Below are positions 11,532 to 23,100 of a DNA stretch of 64,000 bases, piece after piece; position 1 is the first letter of the stretch, and every line of letters starts with the position of its first letter. The notes under the pieces were generated by a model. It had not been told where the DNA came from. It saw only the letters and a list, made by a program, of their open reading frames with translations, and did no database searches. The position numbers and the translations under genes were made by a program. Origin of the DNA: Homarus americanus (taxonomy: Eukaryota > Arthropoda > Malacostraca > Decapoda > Nephropidae); NCBI RefSeq assembly GCF_018991925.1, contig NW_024754732.1, forward strand, positions 985,001 through 1,049,000, read 5' to 3'.

Positions 11532-12052
11532 GGCTGCGCTTACAACACACGAGTCAAGTCATGACCTGCTCTCTATGTCCCTATAAGCTTACCTGTCACT
11601 ATTACCGGTATGTTTAAAATAAAATACAAATCTTACCTTAAAAATATTGCTGTTCTTTCTTGACCTCCAGCTGCACGCCTGTGGTTTGTGTTCATTTCCT
11701 TGACAGATGGTCCTGTCATGTTTATCAACTTCTTGAAGTTTTCAGTTGTCATCCTAAATATTTTGTAGAATTTGTCTGGATGGTTCACCAAGTCTTGGAA
11801 TAAATGACTAAAGGCACTAAAAGATGGTCTGTTGGTGTTGACTTCCTGTACCCACACTCGGCTCCCTCTCTTACACCGCCAAACACGTAACTGAACATAT
11901 AATTAAACGAGAGAATATGTGTCAGGTTGGGCACTGACAAACTTGACTCGTTTTGACTCTTTCTGTGTGAACGGGAATGAGTCAATTTGATTCGAGTCAA
12001 ATGACTCAAATGGCTCGACTCGATTCGACTCGTTTGGTGTAAACAAGCAGCC
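11532..12052 (-). mobile_element. PIF/Harbinger deletion derivative with terminal inverted repeats
   Basis: The left end GGCTGCGCTTACAACACACG and the inverted right end GGCTGCTTGTTTACACCAAA, both followed by ACGAGTC or GAGTC-type sequence, form imperfect terminal inverted repeats. The 3-base flanks are TTG (left) and TTA (right), close to the TWA-type 3-bp target duplication of PIF/Harbinger. GAGTC/GACTC motifs are crowded inside the right end (11,940-12,035). The internal sequence holds one transposase-like exon (11,637-11,875). At about 520 bp it is far shorter than an autonomous element and lacks the DDE catalytic core, so it could only have moved in trans. Confidence 0.65.
11637..11875 (-). 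pseudogene. Harbinger-type transposase N-terminal exon
   Basis: The minus-strand frame reads KRGSRVWVQEVNTNRPSFSA, LVNHPDKFYKIFRMTTENF, KKLINMTGPSVKEMNTNHRR and ERTAIFLR. This fits the N-terminal region of HARBI1/PIF-type nucleases (W+ ... G.F..L...L..D...F.+YFRM+...F..LL..V.P.I.+.+T..R..I...ERL...LR). The exon ends in AAG|GTAAGA (donor at 11,636-11,631), so it was spliced to a downstream DDE exon that is not present. It could also be an exon of a domesticated Harbinger gene, but the flanking inverted repeats favour a transposon remnant. Confidence 0.7.
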
Positions 12053-13535
12053 TTAGTGCAATTGGCGATATGTCCGATGTCCTCTGGTTATTTCTTGACA
12101 CCTGAAACAAATTTACGTCTGGTTATGACTGGTGTTTTCTCGAGGTTTGTGACGACTTTCCCGACATTGAACCTAACAATGTATCTTGTGATGAGCTAAC
12201 GGAAGTAAACTTGCTAAAAATATATTCTGTACCCTTGGCTCTGAAACCATCGGCAACAGTCACTGCGACAGAAGCCGTGATAAGATGGATCGAAGTACAC
12301 TATTTAACTGTGTATAGCGAGGTGGGTGAAAGTAGGCGCAATACTGAGTAAGGTGTGTTGCGAATGGGATTAAAAGAAGTTCATTGGTGCACTGACCAAG
12401 AACGATAGAACAGAAGAAGTACAGAGGCATAATAAGACATGAAGGGAAAGCAAGGAGGAAATGAGGGACTGATTAGTTAATGAGGAGATTACATTTGGTC
12501 CAATATTGGAAAACAAAACTGCGAGGCTCCACCCACATGCACAGTATACAGACGTGGTTGTTATAAGAGTTAATAAGTTGCTATGACTTTCTATCAGTTT
12601 GCAGCTCCAAGAAGGTTGTGTAGTGACCAAAGATGAAATCCCTTAAGCAAAGTAATTCAGAGAAGAGGGATTCGTTTTCATTCTGGCAAGAATCCCATCC
12701 GCGGAAGCTTGAGTTGTACACACTGTTCATGCTACTGCAGACGCGACGAGAGAAGTAGAAACAGCGTTGTTATTACCGTATGTTTGTGAGAAACCCCACG
12801 GCTACAGAGAGAGAGAAAAACGGCTGCAGTGAGAGAGAACCCACGGCTACAGGAGGAATGGAAGCCGGGAAGTACGGGAAAGGATTAATTGGAGGAGGAA
12901 AATCCAACACAGGTGTGGCAGGCTACAGAGCAGATGGCGAGAGATAAACGTGTGGCGCTCTTCAAGTCCACTACCGTCAGCCACATTTGCAGGTGGGACA
13001 AGATTACCTGCAGTAGATAGAAGAGCACGTGACTTGGACAGTGGAGTAAACTGAGTAAAGCGGAAGGGTAGACAAGGAAGAGCATTACTACACGAGAGAG
13101 TAACACTTTAGCTTTCTTCTTCACGTGTTTCTTTGGATGACATTTCAAATCTGATGTATTTTAAGATGCTTTTTAAGGAACCCACAGAAGAACCCCTATT
13201 TAGACTCGTGTGTTAAGTTCTCGTATGGACAACAACACTCTGAAAGTATAGCATTAAATCATCTATTGAAGATAACACGAATGGTAATAAACTTGACCCC
13301 AATAAACAAGTAACTTACGATCGTTTGGTTGTAGTCATTTTCGTCTCATTGGGTGTAGTCACAACCTGGGGGGTCAGATCTGTTAGTTCCCTCACAGTTA
13401 GTACAATAGGATTAATTACTTCTCCTGGCAAACAGAGGCACAACTTTGTGAATATTCATCATAGTTGATGAAGCAATCGTGGTCGACAAGGTACCTGAAA
13501 ACTTTGTCAGTGTGTCGAATATTGTTGTAAGGTAC
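12053..13535. other. No gene recognised
   Basis: Contains three short copies of a CACGGCTACAG motif with GAGAGAGA near 12,795-12,855. No open frame resembles a known protein. Confidence 0.5.
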
Positions 13536-13718
13536 ACCGTGTGAGAACCATTGTACCGTGTGAGAACCATTGTACCGTGTGAGAACCATTGTACCGTGTG
13601 AGAACCATTGTACCATGTGAGAACTATTATACCGTGTGAGAACCATTGTACCATGTGAGAACTATTATACCGTGTGAGAACTATTGTACCGTGTGAGAAC
13701 CATTGCACCGTGTGAGAA
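13536..13718. repeat. 19-bp minisatellite, about 10 copies
   Basis: The unit is ACCGTGTGAGAACCATTGT with a second variant ACCATGTGAGAACTATTAT. The two variants alternate in the middle of the array, suggesting duplication of a 38-bp dimer. The array creates repeat-encoded open frames on the minus strand. Confidence 0.95.
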
Positions 13719-13911
13719 CCTAACCTAAATGAAATATACGGCTTATCATTTTACGCTACATTGTTCACTGCTGGTTTGACATTGATCAATCTGAGAATAA
13801 GACTACCACATATTCTATTTTTCGTGCCACCGTGAAATAAATGTTGTTTATTGACTTAATTTTAACACTGCCGGGATAATATTCATTTAGGTATCTGTTG
13901 CCAGGTTTGTA

Positions 13912-14196
13912 CTCGTATAGCAATCAAAAGTACTTGATCGTATAGCAATCACAAGTACTTGATCGTATAGCAATCACAAGTACTTGATCGTATAGCAAAC
14001 ATCACAAGTACTTGATCATCACAAGCGTACTTGATCGTATAGCGAACATCACAAGTCATCAAGTACTTGATCGTATAGCACATCACAAGTACTTGATCGT
14101 ATAGCAATCACAAGTACTTGATCGTATAGCAAACATCACAAGTACTTGATCGTATAGCGAACATCACAAGTACTTGATCGTATAGCGAACATCACA
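13912..14196. repeat. 25-29 bp minisatellite with a palindromic core
   Basis: About ten copies of GATCGTATAGCAATCACAAGTACTT and an AACATCA variant. Each full copy contains the palindrome CAAGTACTTG. Rearranged copies occur between about 14,000 and 14,085, where parts of the unit are duplicated or lost. Confidence 0.93.
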
Positions 14197-14414
14197 ACAC
14201 TTACGTCACGTCTCTCTATGATGATTACCTGACGCAAATTTCATAACTAATATGAAAACAAACAAACATACAGATATATAGGTGAGTAAAGACCGTAAAG
14301 AGGGATAATACGAGGGATAATACTACAATAAACTGGTCTTATAAAGGTCTTTGTATATAGTAACAGTGACTCAGGAACGAGGAATATTGTTTTTCTTGTA
14401 GTTATATTGACATT

Positions 14415-14447
<33 letters not shown>

Positions 14448-14463
14448 GCAGACAGACAGACAG

Positions 14464-14505
<42 letters not shown>
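14415..14505. repeat. (CAGA)n and (CT)n microsatellites
   Basis: CAGA repeats (to about 14,463) join directly to a pure CT tract. Confidence 0.95.
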
Positions 14506-14506
<1 letters not shown>

Positions 14507-14970
14507 GCTTCCAGGAGTTTTCTCTTATTAACAACACACCATATTGCGAAACACATTAATTCCACATGAAAATTTCTCAATATTACTGAACAATTCAACA
14601 AAAGACACATTACAAATAATCGTCTTTTTTATTTAGTGTTTACAGTTGTTTATTTTTTTTATATATATATTTGTCCTTTCCACTGAGCTAATTACGTCAC
14701 CATACCACTAAATACATTATTCTATTGTGTTTTATTATTTAAAATCAACATACACAAATTAATCATAAAACACACTGTATTTTATTTACAGTACAAGGAC
14801 AACCCAAAACCTGTTGATTTATGAAGGAAATAATTTATGATGCGAAAATTTCATCAAGGAGAATGCACGAAGCATCAGAAAATCTTGCCTCCAACTACAG
14901 TTCTCAGAGTCCTGTGTAATCACCATGACGAGCATCTGCCTGGGTATAAATTAAATGAAGTTCACTGAGG

Positions 14971-14971
<1 letters not shown>
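14506..14971. other. AT-rich, no gene recognised
   Basis: Strongly AT-rich DNA with runs of T and a short (AT)n. Confidence 0.5.

Positions 14972-15041
<70 letters not shown>
14972..15041. repeat. (GT)n microsatellite
   Basis: About 35 uninterrupted GT units. Confidence 0.97.
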
Positions 15042-15042
<1 letters not shown>

Positions 15043-15518
15043 ACAGTCAACCTCCATAAATATTGATAATGACAAACGATTCTTTAAGTTATAATTTCTA
15101 TTACGAATTTAACCTAACCATAAGAACAAAGTAACACCAAGAAAGGAACACCAAGTAAACATCTCATTCTACCACCAAGTAACACTAAGAAATGGGTAAT
15201 AGGTAATAGAGATACCCTTAGGACTAATGTCTTTACTAATCAGACATCTGGAATTAACTCTTTAAACTGCGTGACAAAAAAATCCTTCAAAAACATACGA
15301 CAAATTCATAAACATTATCTGGAGAAATTTATATTACAAGAGACTTTTTTTCAGTGTGTTCTATTATATTTTGAGAAAGATGGACAGCAGAATCAAACCC
15401 TTAGCCTTTGTTGATATTCTGTGCTCTCTTGTTGTCCTACCAGCCGCGAGGAGTCATACTAAAAGGTTTTTCCATGTTCTGGCCAACTCTGGGCGGCAAG
15501 AACCTATACCTGCGTGTG
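15042..15518. other. No gene recognised
   Basis: AT-rich DNA with an ACACCAAG-type motif recurring near 15,130-15,190. Confidence 0.5.
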
Positions 15519-16060
15519 TTGGGTGAGTGGGGAGTGTGTTGGGGTGAGTGGGGAGTGTGTTGGGTGAGTGGTGAGTGTGCTGGGGTGAGTGGGGAGCGTG
15601 TTGGGGTGAGTGGGGAGTGTGTTGGGGTGAGTGGTAGGTGTGTTGGGTGAGTAGGGAGTGTGTTGGGTGAGTGGTGAGTGTGCTGGGGTGAGTGGGGAGT
15701 GTGTTAAGAGGGGAGTGTGGCTGGGGGTGAGTGGTGGGCAAGGTGAGTGGTGAGTGTGTTAGTGAGTGGTGAGGTGTTGGGGTGGGGAGTGGGGAGGCAA
15801 GTGGGGGGAGTGGCTAGTGGAGGGCAGTAAAAGGGGTGAGTGGGGGAGAGTGTCTTGGGGTGAGGGGAGGTGCTGGGGCAGTGGGGGAGGTGCTGGGGTA
15901 AGTGGGGAGGTGTTGGGGTGAGTGGTGAGTGTGTTGAGGTGAGTGGTGAGTGTGCTGGGGTGAGTGGTGAGTGTGTTGGGTGAGTGGTGAGTGTGTTGGG
16001 TGAGTGGTGAGTGTGTTTGGTGAGTGGTGAGTGTGTAGATGAGTGGTAGATATAGTGGTA
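15519..16060. repeat. G-rich ~21-bp minisatellite (GTGAGTGGGGAGTGTGTTGGG)n
   Basis: Many variants of a 17-22 bp unit with strong strand asymmetry (almost no C on the plus strand). It produces His/Thr/Pro-rich minus-strand frames that are not genes. The centre (15,775-15,900) is the most diverged part. Confidence 0.95.
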
Positions 16061-16565
16061 GACTGTCGAATATAGTAGTGTCTGATCTCAAATCCTCTGT
16101 TCACACACTTCCTACGATACCTGGAATCGGACTTAGTTAGCATGAATAAATTACCTCCAACAACAACAACGCGACCAAAGTATTCTAACTACAATTTCCC
16201 TTCCTTGATATAGAAACCACATTTGTCTATTTAAATACAAAGATAGAAATACCAAGATCAAAAGCTAAGGTAAAGGAAAAATAACACAGCGGTTAACGGG
16301 GATCATCACCATTAGGCTCCAGGTGAAAGAAATTAATTAAGCCACAAGAACCAGGTTAATTGACCCAACGTAAGGGCTCATCTCCCCCAGCAGCCTTAAT
16401 TATATTATTGGGGGTATTATTATCATCCCTTCTCTGTCTGTCTGTCTGTCTGCACAATTCCTAATGAGAGAGAGAGAGAGAGAGTAATGACGAGTGTGTG
16501 TAGGTAGGTGTCGCTGGGTGCAGGTCACACACTAGGGCGGACAGGACCTGACGCTGTTTACCTTC
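16061..16565. other. No gene recognised
   Basis: Contains short GTCT repeats (16,433-16,452) and a (GA)n tract (16,466-16,484). Confidence 0.5.
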
Positions 16566-17010
16566 TGTTGTCATCCTGGCAACACTACTGCTTCTGCCAT
16601 CACCTTCTGCTGTCACCCTGGCAACACTACTGCTCCTGCCATCACCTTCTGCTGTCACCCTGGCAACACTACTGCTCCTGCCATCACCTTCTGCTGTCAC
16701 CCTGGCAACACTACTGATCCTGCCATCACCTTCTGCTGTCACCCTGGCAACACCACTGCTTCTGCCATCACCTTCTGGCTACACCCTGGCAACACTTTGC
16801 TCCTGCCATCACCTGCTACACCACAACACTACTGCTCCTGCCATCACCTTCTGCTACACCCTGGCAACACTACTGCTCCTGCCATCACCTTCTGCTGTCA
16901 CCCTGGCAACACTACTGATCCTGCCATCACCTTCTGCTGTCACCCTGGCAACACCACTGCTTCTGCCATCACCTTCTGCTACACCCTGGCAACACCACTC
17001 CTGCCACCAC
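16566..17010. repeat. 42-bp minisatellite, in-frame unit
   Basis: The unit runs TGCCATCACCTTCTGCTGTC followed by ACCCTGGCAACACTACTGCTCC. Its length is a multiple of three, so a 14-residue repeat reads through on both strands. There are about nine complete units plus partial ones. Array length and codon periodicity alone do not make this a gene. Confidence 0.95.
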
Positions 17011-17019
17011 CTGTTGCCC

Positions 17020-17190
17020 GTGGTGGTGATGGTTGTGATAACGGTGGTGTTAGTGGTGGTAGTGGTGGTAGTGATGGTGATATAGTAGTGGTAGTGATAG
17101 TCGTGGTGATAGTGATGATATTATAGTAGTGGTGGTGATTATGATTGTGTTATAGTGATGGTGGTGTTAGACTGGTGGTGATACATATTA
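17020..17190. repeat. Imperfect GGT/GAT-rich tract
   Basis: Interrupted GTGGTGATGGT-type simple sequence. A similar tract occurs at 17,570-17,712. Confidence 0.85.
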
Positions 17191-17269
17191 TGGGATAATA
17201 TAATAAATGTATAGATGGATGTCAATTTTCAAAGCCTATTTAATAAGATGCGTAAATAGCAAAGCCATC

Positions 17270-17313
17270 ATACATACATACATACATACATACATACATA
17301 CATACATACATAC
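17270..17313. repeat. (CATA)n microsatellite
   Basis: About 11 CATA units. Confidence 0.97.
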
Positions 17314-17569
17314 ATTTGTGCTCCTATGTATAAACAAGCAAAAACATTTCATTTTAATCTAGACTAAAACTTAAAATAATATTCATAATTAATACCTTTA
17401 GTTATTTAATTACTTTTTATTTTATTTTATTTTATTTTTTTGTATAATTATTTCCGGTAAATAAAATAGTAAATAAAATGTTGTTGAGAATATGAGTAAA
17501 ATAAAGACTATATCGAGTAGAGCTTCCATGACCAAGGCTATCATATTATGTTGACAATAATATGGTGTT

Positions 17570-17778
17570 GTGATGGTGGTACGTGTGGTGATGGTGATGG
17601 TGATGATGGTAGTGGTAATGGAGATGATGGTGTTGGTGATGGTGGTAGTGGTGATGATGATGATGGTAGCAAGTGTGGTGTTGATGGTGTTGATGGTTGT
17701 GGTGATGGTGACTAGATTCCTAAGATTCTCAAGACTCCCAAGATTCCCAAGATTCCCAAGATTCCCAAGATTCCCAAA
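17570..17778. repeat. GGT/GAT tract followed by a 9-bp ATTCCCAAG repeat
   Basis: Degenerate GGTGAT simple sequence to 17,712, then TTCCCAAGA-type 9-mers, the last four nearly perfect. The frame over the second part reads repeated RFP and is not a gene. Confidence 0.9.
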
Positions 17779-17843
17779 GGTGATGGCATATTATCTCAGT
17801 AAGTTCCTCCCTGACATACGACTCCTGCATCTCACCTAACCTC

Positions 17844-18268
17844 TTCCTCCTCCCAGCGCCTGTGTATACCTCTACTACCTCCTCCCAGCACCTGTGTATA
17901 CCTCTACCTCCTCCCAGCACCTGTGTATACCCCTTCCTCCTCCCAGCAGCACCCTGTGTATACCTGTACCTCCTCCTCCCAGCACCTGTGTGTACCTCTA
18001 CCCTCCTCCCAGCACCTGGGGAGGCCCTCCTCCCTCCCAGCACCTGTGTATACCCTTCCTCCTCCCAGCACTCCAGGTATACTCAGGCCTCCTCCCAGCG
18101 CCTGTGTATACCTCTACTACCTCCTCCCAGCACCTGTGTATACCTCTACCTCCTCCCAGCACCTGTGTATACCCCTTCCTCCTCCCAGCACCTGTGTATA
18201 CCTGTACCTCCTCCTCCCAGCACCCGTGTGTACCTCTACCTCCTCCCAGCACCTGTGTATATCACTTC
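17844..18268. repeat. ~30-bp minisatellite (CCTCCTCCCAGCACCTGTGT...)
   Basis: About 14 copies of a 27-33 bp unit containing CCTCCTCCCAGCACCTGTGT followed by ATACCTCTA. It gives Ser/Pro/Thr-rich frames in all three plus-strand phases and matching Gly/Arg-rich ones on the minus strand, so they are repeat artefacts. Confidence 0.95.
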
Positions 18269-18414
18269 CACCAGCCACCACCCACCCTTTGACGTGAGGT
18301 GCTGGGAGATGTTGTTAGAGTCAACATATAATCATACCGGGAAACCTTCACAGGAGATTAGTGTTAGAGACGCGACCACATGGCTAAACTGACTACGGGA
18401 GGGGCACAGCTATT

Positions 18415-18600
18415 AGTGGGTGGGTGGGTGGGTGGGTGGGTGGGGGTATTACTATAGGCTGAGGGAGACTTAAGAGGTCTTGGAGGTTTATGGTGTGTGA
18501 GAGGAACCTGGAGCCTAAGTAGTGTGGTATTGTGGTAGTGTGATGGTGTGGTAGTGTGGTAGAGTGGCAGTGTGGTAGTGTGGTGAAGGAAATCGAACGA
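18415..18600. repeat. (GGGT)n and GTGTGGTAGT repeats
   Basis: About seven GGGT units (18,415-18,444), then a separate degenerate GTGTGGTAGTGTGAT tract at 18,525-18,585. Confidence 0.9.
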
Positions 18601-19019
18601 CTCTTACGGGTGGTGAGAATAATCTTTAACTATTCAAAACATTGGGAGGATTTAAATTTCCTCAATTATTTATTTCTATCTTGTTCTTCTCTTCTCGTCT
18701 TCTGAAGGTGGGAGTGTAACGACAGTAGATAAATATGAAGGTTAAGGAGAAAAAATTACCAGACATGTGTAGAGATTTTAAACATATTTTACCATTTAAG
18801 AATCTATTTCCATTAAGTTGTAACAATAAACACCAAAAGTTATCAGTAATTGACACAAACATCAATTGGTCTTTAAAGCTTCGTCGGTGATTCTTCCTAA
18901 TTAGCGTAATGTAAGTATTTCCATGTGTGTGTGTACTGTGTTATCAAACTCATGTGGGATGTAATTTCACAACTCGATCTAGCAAGAGTGAAGGCGTAGG
19001 TCAGTAGGTGATATATTTC

Positions 19020-19024
<5 letters not shown>
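18601..19024. other. No gene recognised
   Basis: AT-rich DNA without a coding or RNA signal. Confidence 0.5.

Positions 19025-19059
<35 letters not shown>
19025..19059. repeat. (CT)n microsatellite
   Basis: About 17 pure CT units. Confidence 0.97.
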
Positions 19060-19062
<3 letters not shown>

Positions 19063-19682
19063 GATTTCCTCATATCAACAAACACTTGATTACAATGACC
19101 TAGGTGAGCCTAAAGCGTTGACTCGTATCTCCTGTCCTTTATTATGTTGAAAGATAAGAAAAATTCCCCCTAACTATTCATCTAAATTCATTATAAAACG
19201 TAAACTAAATTCGGTGGTTAGGTGTTACGTCAAGATTACGTTATGTTAAGAATGTATTTATATGGCACAACAGAAGGATGAAATAAATGGTCTGGAAAAA
19301 GGTGTGATAATAGCTGGGTCGGGATATAAAGGAACATAACAACAGTTCAACCACACGACAAAATGAGACCTTGAAACCGGTATATGTAGGACCCTTCTCC
19401 CTCCTCCTCATAAGTGATACCAAGTCACCCGTGTGTCCTAAAGGAAAAAAAAACCATGATTCAGAATGGCGTCTTATAGTCCAAAGAAAGGTTGTATGCA
19501 GGTGTATATGACCTCCAGCAGCTTCTATCTATCTTTTGCGATATTCCTGCAGTGTGAGGTGGGGACTCAACACCTCACCCGTGATTTACAAGTCCGCTCT
19601 GGAGAATGTGTGGCCCCCCTGAGCATGCTTGTATGCTCCCATTCTTTTGCTCTTCTAATAAATCTAGTCTTGGAGAACGAAA
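19060..19682. other. No gene recognised
   Basis: AT-rich DNA without recognisable structure. The open frame at 19,466-19,846 is extended only by the adjacent (CA)n tract. Confidence 0.5.
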
Positions 19683-19701
19683 ACACACACACGCACACAG
19701 A

Positions 19702-19768
<67 letters not shown>
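19683..19768. repeat. (CA)n microsatellite
   Basis: Imperfect start, then about 32 pure CA units. Confidence 0.97.
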
Positions 19769-19769
<1 letters not shown>

Positions 19770-19973
19770 AGCTCGCATACATATACCCGAGAAAAATGGC
19801 ATATTTAACGTTTATGTATACACGGGGTCAGACGGTTAGTATTTAAGCTAAGTATCATATAAATTTGGGTTCTCCAGTGAGCAGCGTGAGGAGGTTGTCG
19901 TGAACTCTCTCTTCCACACAAATTTATTTACACACGTCCTCTCCATCATGCTGGGAAGCTTACATACTCACGG

Positions 19974-20013
19974 GGGGAGGGGAAGGGGGAGGGGGAGGGG
20001 GAGGGGGAGGGGC
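19974..20013. repeat. (GGGGGA)n microsatellite
   Basis: G-rich hexamer array; four or more G runs on one strand could form a G-quadruplex. A shorter TGTGAGGG repeat follows near 20,080-20,105. Confidence 0.9.
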
Positions 20014-20105
20014 AGTGACACAATTTAAAAAAAATGACAACATCTTTGAATAACTGGATGAAATATATATTGTCTGGGGGTGTGAGGGTGTGAGGGTGTG
20101 GGGGT

Positions 20106-23100
20106 GGTCGTCTTAGCCATGGTAGGGTGACGTAGAAGGAAACAAAGTAAACAATAAAGATTCTGTAAACATTAGGTAAATATTTAGTAAACAGGCGGAG
20201 AACTTGGAAGGTGAAATCCAAATAGATCTTGCTAACGAAAGTGTCATACTATTTTCAATATTATCTCAATCACAGTGACTCCCATACCTATACGAGATAA
20301 AGATAGCCCAACCACAATGACAAAACAATCCTTCATTAACTATTTCCTTACACATAGAGTTCTCCCCGGGGTGTGGCTGTATGGACCAGAAAAGGGTAAG
20401 TCAATCAGAACAGGAAATAATAGACGCAAAGAGGATATTGAGACTTCAGACATCAATACAAAATAGAGAATTGAAGTGCCATACATTACACACAAGTACG
20501 TCTTAAGGGAACGCCAACCAGTTTAATTAAGGTGGAGTTAACAAATGAGCTGACGCTGTGTACCTGATAACGTCCAGGTCAGCTTGTTACCACCGCCGCT
20601 CATGTCTTGTATTGTGGACCACGTATAGAAACCAAATCATTTAATCTGGACACTGTTAACCATTGGCTGTGACTGATATAACAACTTGTGAATTCTTTTG
20701 CGACGTGATTTTATTTATTGAGTGTGGATAGTGATAAGTGAGGAATGTTTTGTCAGGATACGAGACAGACTGGGTGCAATTAATAACATCAGCACTTATA
20801 GATTCACATAACATCAGAAAATCTCCCTAAAACAACATAATGATCGTATCTGTGTCAGGTAATAACACAATTAAATCCCGTCAAAATAACCTTCACCTTT
20901 ACTCGTCTCTGATTGGTTTACTCACACAGAAGAACTCGAGATGGTTTGCTTTACCTATGATGGAAAAATTGAGGCTTTGAAGCGTTTCATGTGTGTTTGT
21001 TCTTCACTTACCCCACCATTACACACACCAGATACACTAAGATGTTTTCTTTATTCATGACCAACCAAACGTGATCATTCGCAGCAGAATATATCCACCT
21101 GTTTCTTCTAAATTCTAATACCTTGGACGCTGTGTATGAAGTTTATTCTCGTGGGTTATTATTATCTTCACGTATTTATTTTACTTAAAAGGGAAATAAT
21201 CAAGGGAAGTAAATCACAAAGTCCATCAGTCAGCTAAATGGACTCTCTCAGGGGTGTGTGGGACGTGTCGTTTTGTGGAGGATATGAACCAAGACAATAA
21301 TACACCTTCAATTACAGTTTCCACAACGTGTTAATTTAATGCTGTGATTGCCTCCTATTCCAGTAACGTCATGTTCCACCTTACCCACTTTGTGCTTCTT
21401 GGACCTAAGGAGCTTGATGACCAGATCGAATATATAGTTCCAGGATAGTGTAGGGTAGGAATACTGTGCCTTCGGGGTATTGTGTTCCCTCCCTCCCTGA
21501 CGTCTATCGTTCACGTCTGTTGAATCCTGTTAGTGTTTGATATTCTAGCAGCCATATTGTCATTCTACTGTTTGAAGTATTATAAATGATCAGGGACAAA
21601 AAAACATTCCACAATTTCCCTCATAGTTGTAAATATGACTCACAAACACACGAGTTCTGTACATAATGTAAACATATTCATTAAGAAAACAAAGCTAAGG
21701 TTAGTGGGAGTTGTGTTGACGACCTCCAAAGCTGAAATAAACACATGTGGCGTATAAGAACAACGTCAACAAACAATGGAGCATCGTATACCTCACTCGC
21801 CATCTGCTCAGCATGATAGTATTAGAATATGTTTACAATGTTCTTATGACTCTCACTCGATTTACTGCCACACACTATGCAATGCTCTCGACACTGTAAA
21901 GACCAAATATAAATTGCCCAGAGAGACGTTCTATAAATATTAAATTGCTTGAAAAAGGTTAATTACGCTAATGAAGTATCTACCGATTTAAAATTATTTA
22001 TGGTTATTAGTGAGAAGCTCCATTTAAGTCAGCCTGACATATGGAAGTCCAAGCTATGTCACATCTCCTATATAACACGAGAAAGTAAAGGTATGGCAAA
22101 ACAACACTAAGAACTTTTAAATTATCCCCAAGAACATAATAATGGTTTGGTATAAAATATTTTGCGATTTTTTATTTATTTTTTCTAATTCGATGAAGTC
22201 GTTGAAAATCCATTTTTTTTACACAGTTATTTACACCTAATTGTAAACGAACGAAAGTCTTCCAACTACAGGATTTTTTATTTACATTATGTCGTGTGTT
22301 TTTCCTGTGTTAGTGTATACGTTATGTGTCAGTGTATTTCCTGTGCTGGTGTATATTTCCTGTGTGGGTGTGTACGTTGCTATGCCCCCTGCCTGTCTTC
22401 CATACTTTCTCAAATACCATCATTTCGAAGCATCTCGCTGCTATTTAGAACATCTCTGGAGTTGCTCCTTCTTCCTGGTTCTAAGACGATCACTCACCCT
22501 GGTCCTATACATGTTACCAACTATGCTCAGTAAACCAATTCCTCTTTACTTTTTACATTGATTCTTTCTTCCTCGTCTATATATACCCACATTCCACCAG
22601 CTCTTCAACTTCCCTTAGTGTTTTTCTTAACCATCCATAAACATTTTCCACATCCTTTCAGTTAGGACTTCTTCCCCTGGCGTCAATCTTTTAATTTTGA
22701 ACAACTTTTAGATTTTCTGATTTATTTTATTGGATGTTTTATTCAGTTTTATGCAATGTTTTCTCCTCCATTGTATCTTCTTTCGCTTTTAATATCGAGT
22801 TTTATTGTGTCTATATTTAATTCTCCTATCTCATTCATCTCCATTACATATTTATACTTCCATCTTCACTTTTTTCTAAGTTATTTTCATCTCTCATCAT
22901 CATCAATTCATCTTACTTTTCTCATCTCTTGTCCCTTTCTTTATCTCCTTCTTGAATAGTTTCCCCATTTTCTTTAACGTTATCACTCCTCTTCTCACAC
23001 GCTTCATCCAGTTTTCTTTTTCCTTCTTATTTACCATTTTTCTTTTATTTTTCTCATTCAACGTTTCCTATTCGTCCATTTTTATCTTGTGTATTATATT

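Noticed and set aside
13912..14196. CRISPR-like array (repeat and spacer pattern)
   Set aside because: Units abut each other without unique spacers, and the context is eukaryotic.
15454..16143. His/Thr/Pro-rich minus-strand proteins
   Set aside because: Produced by the G-rich minisatellite at 15,519-16,060.
16461..17126. Repeat-protein gene with a 14-residue unit
   Set aside because: A 42-bp unit divisible by three keeps frames open on both strands; no start context, splice sites or flanking coding sequence.
17862..18392. 176-codon Ser/Pro/Thr-rich mucin-like frame
   Set aside because: All three phases are open through the same 30-bp repeat and it has no unique domain or signal peptide.
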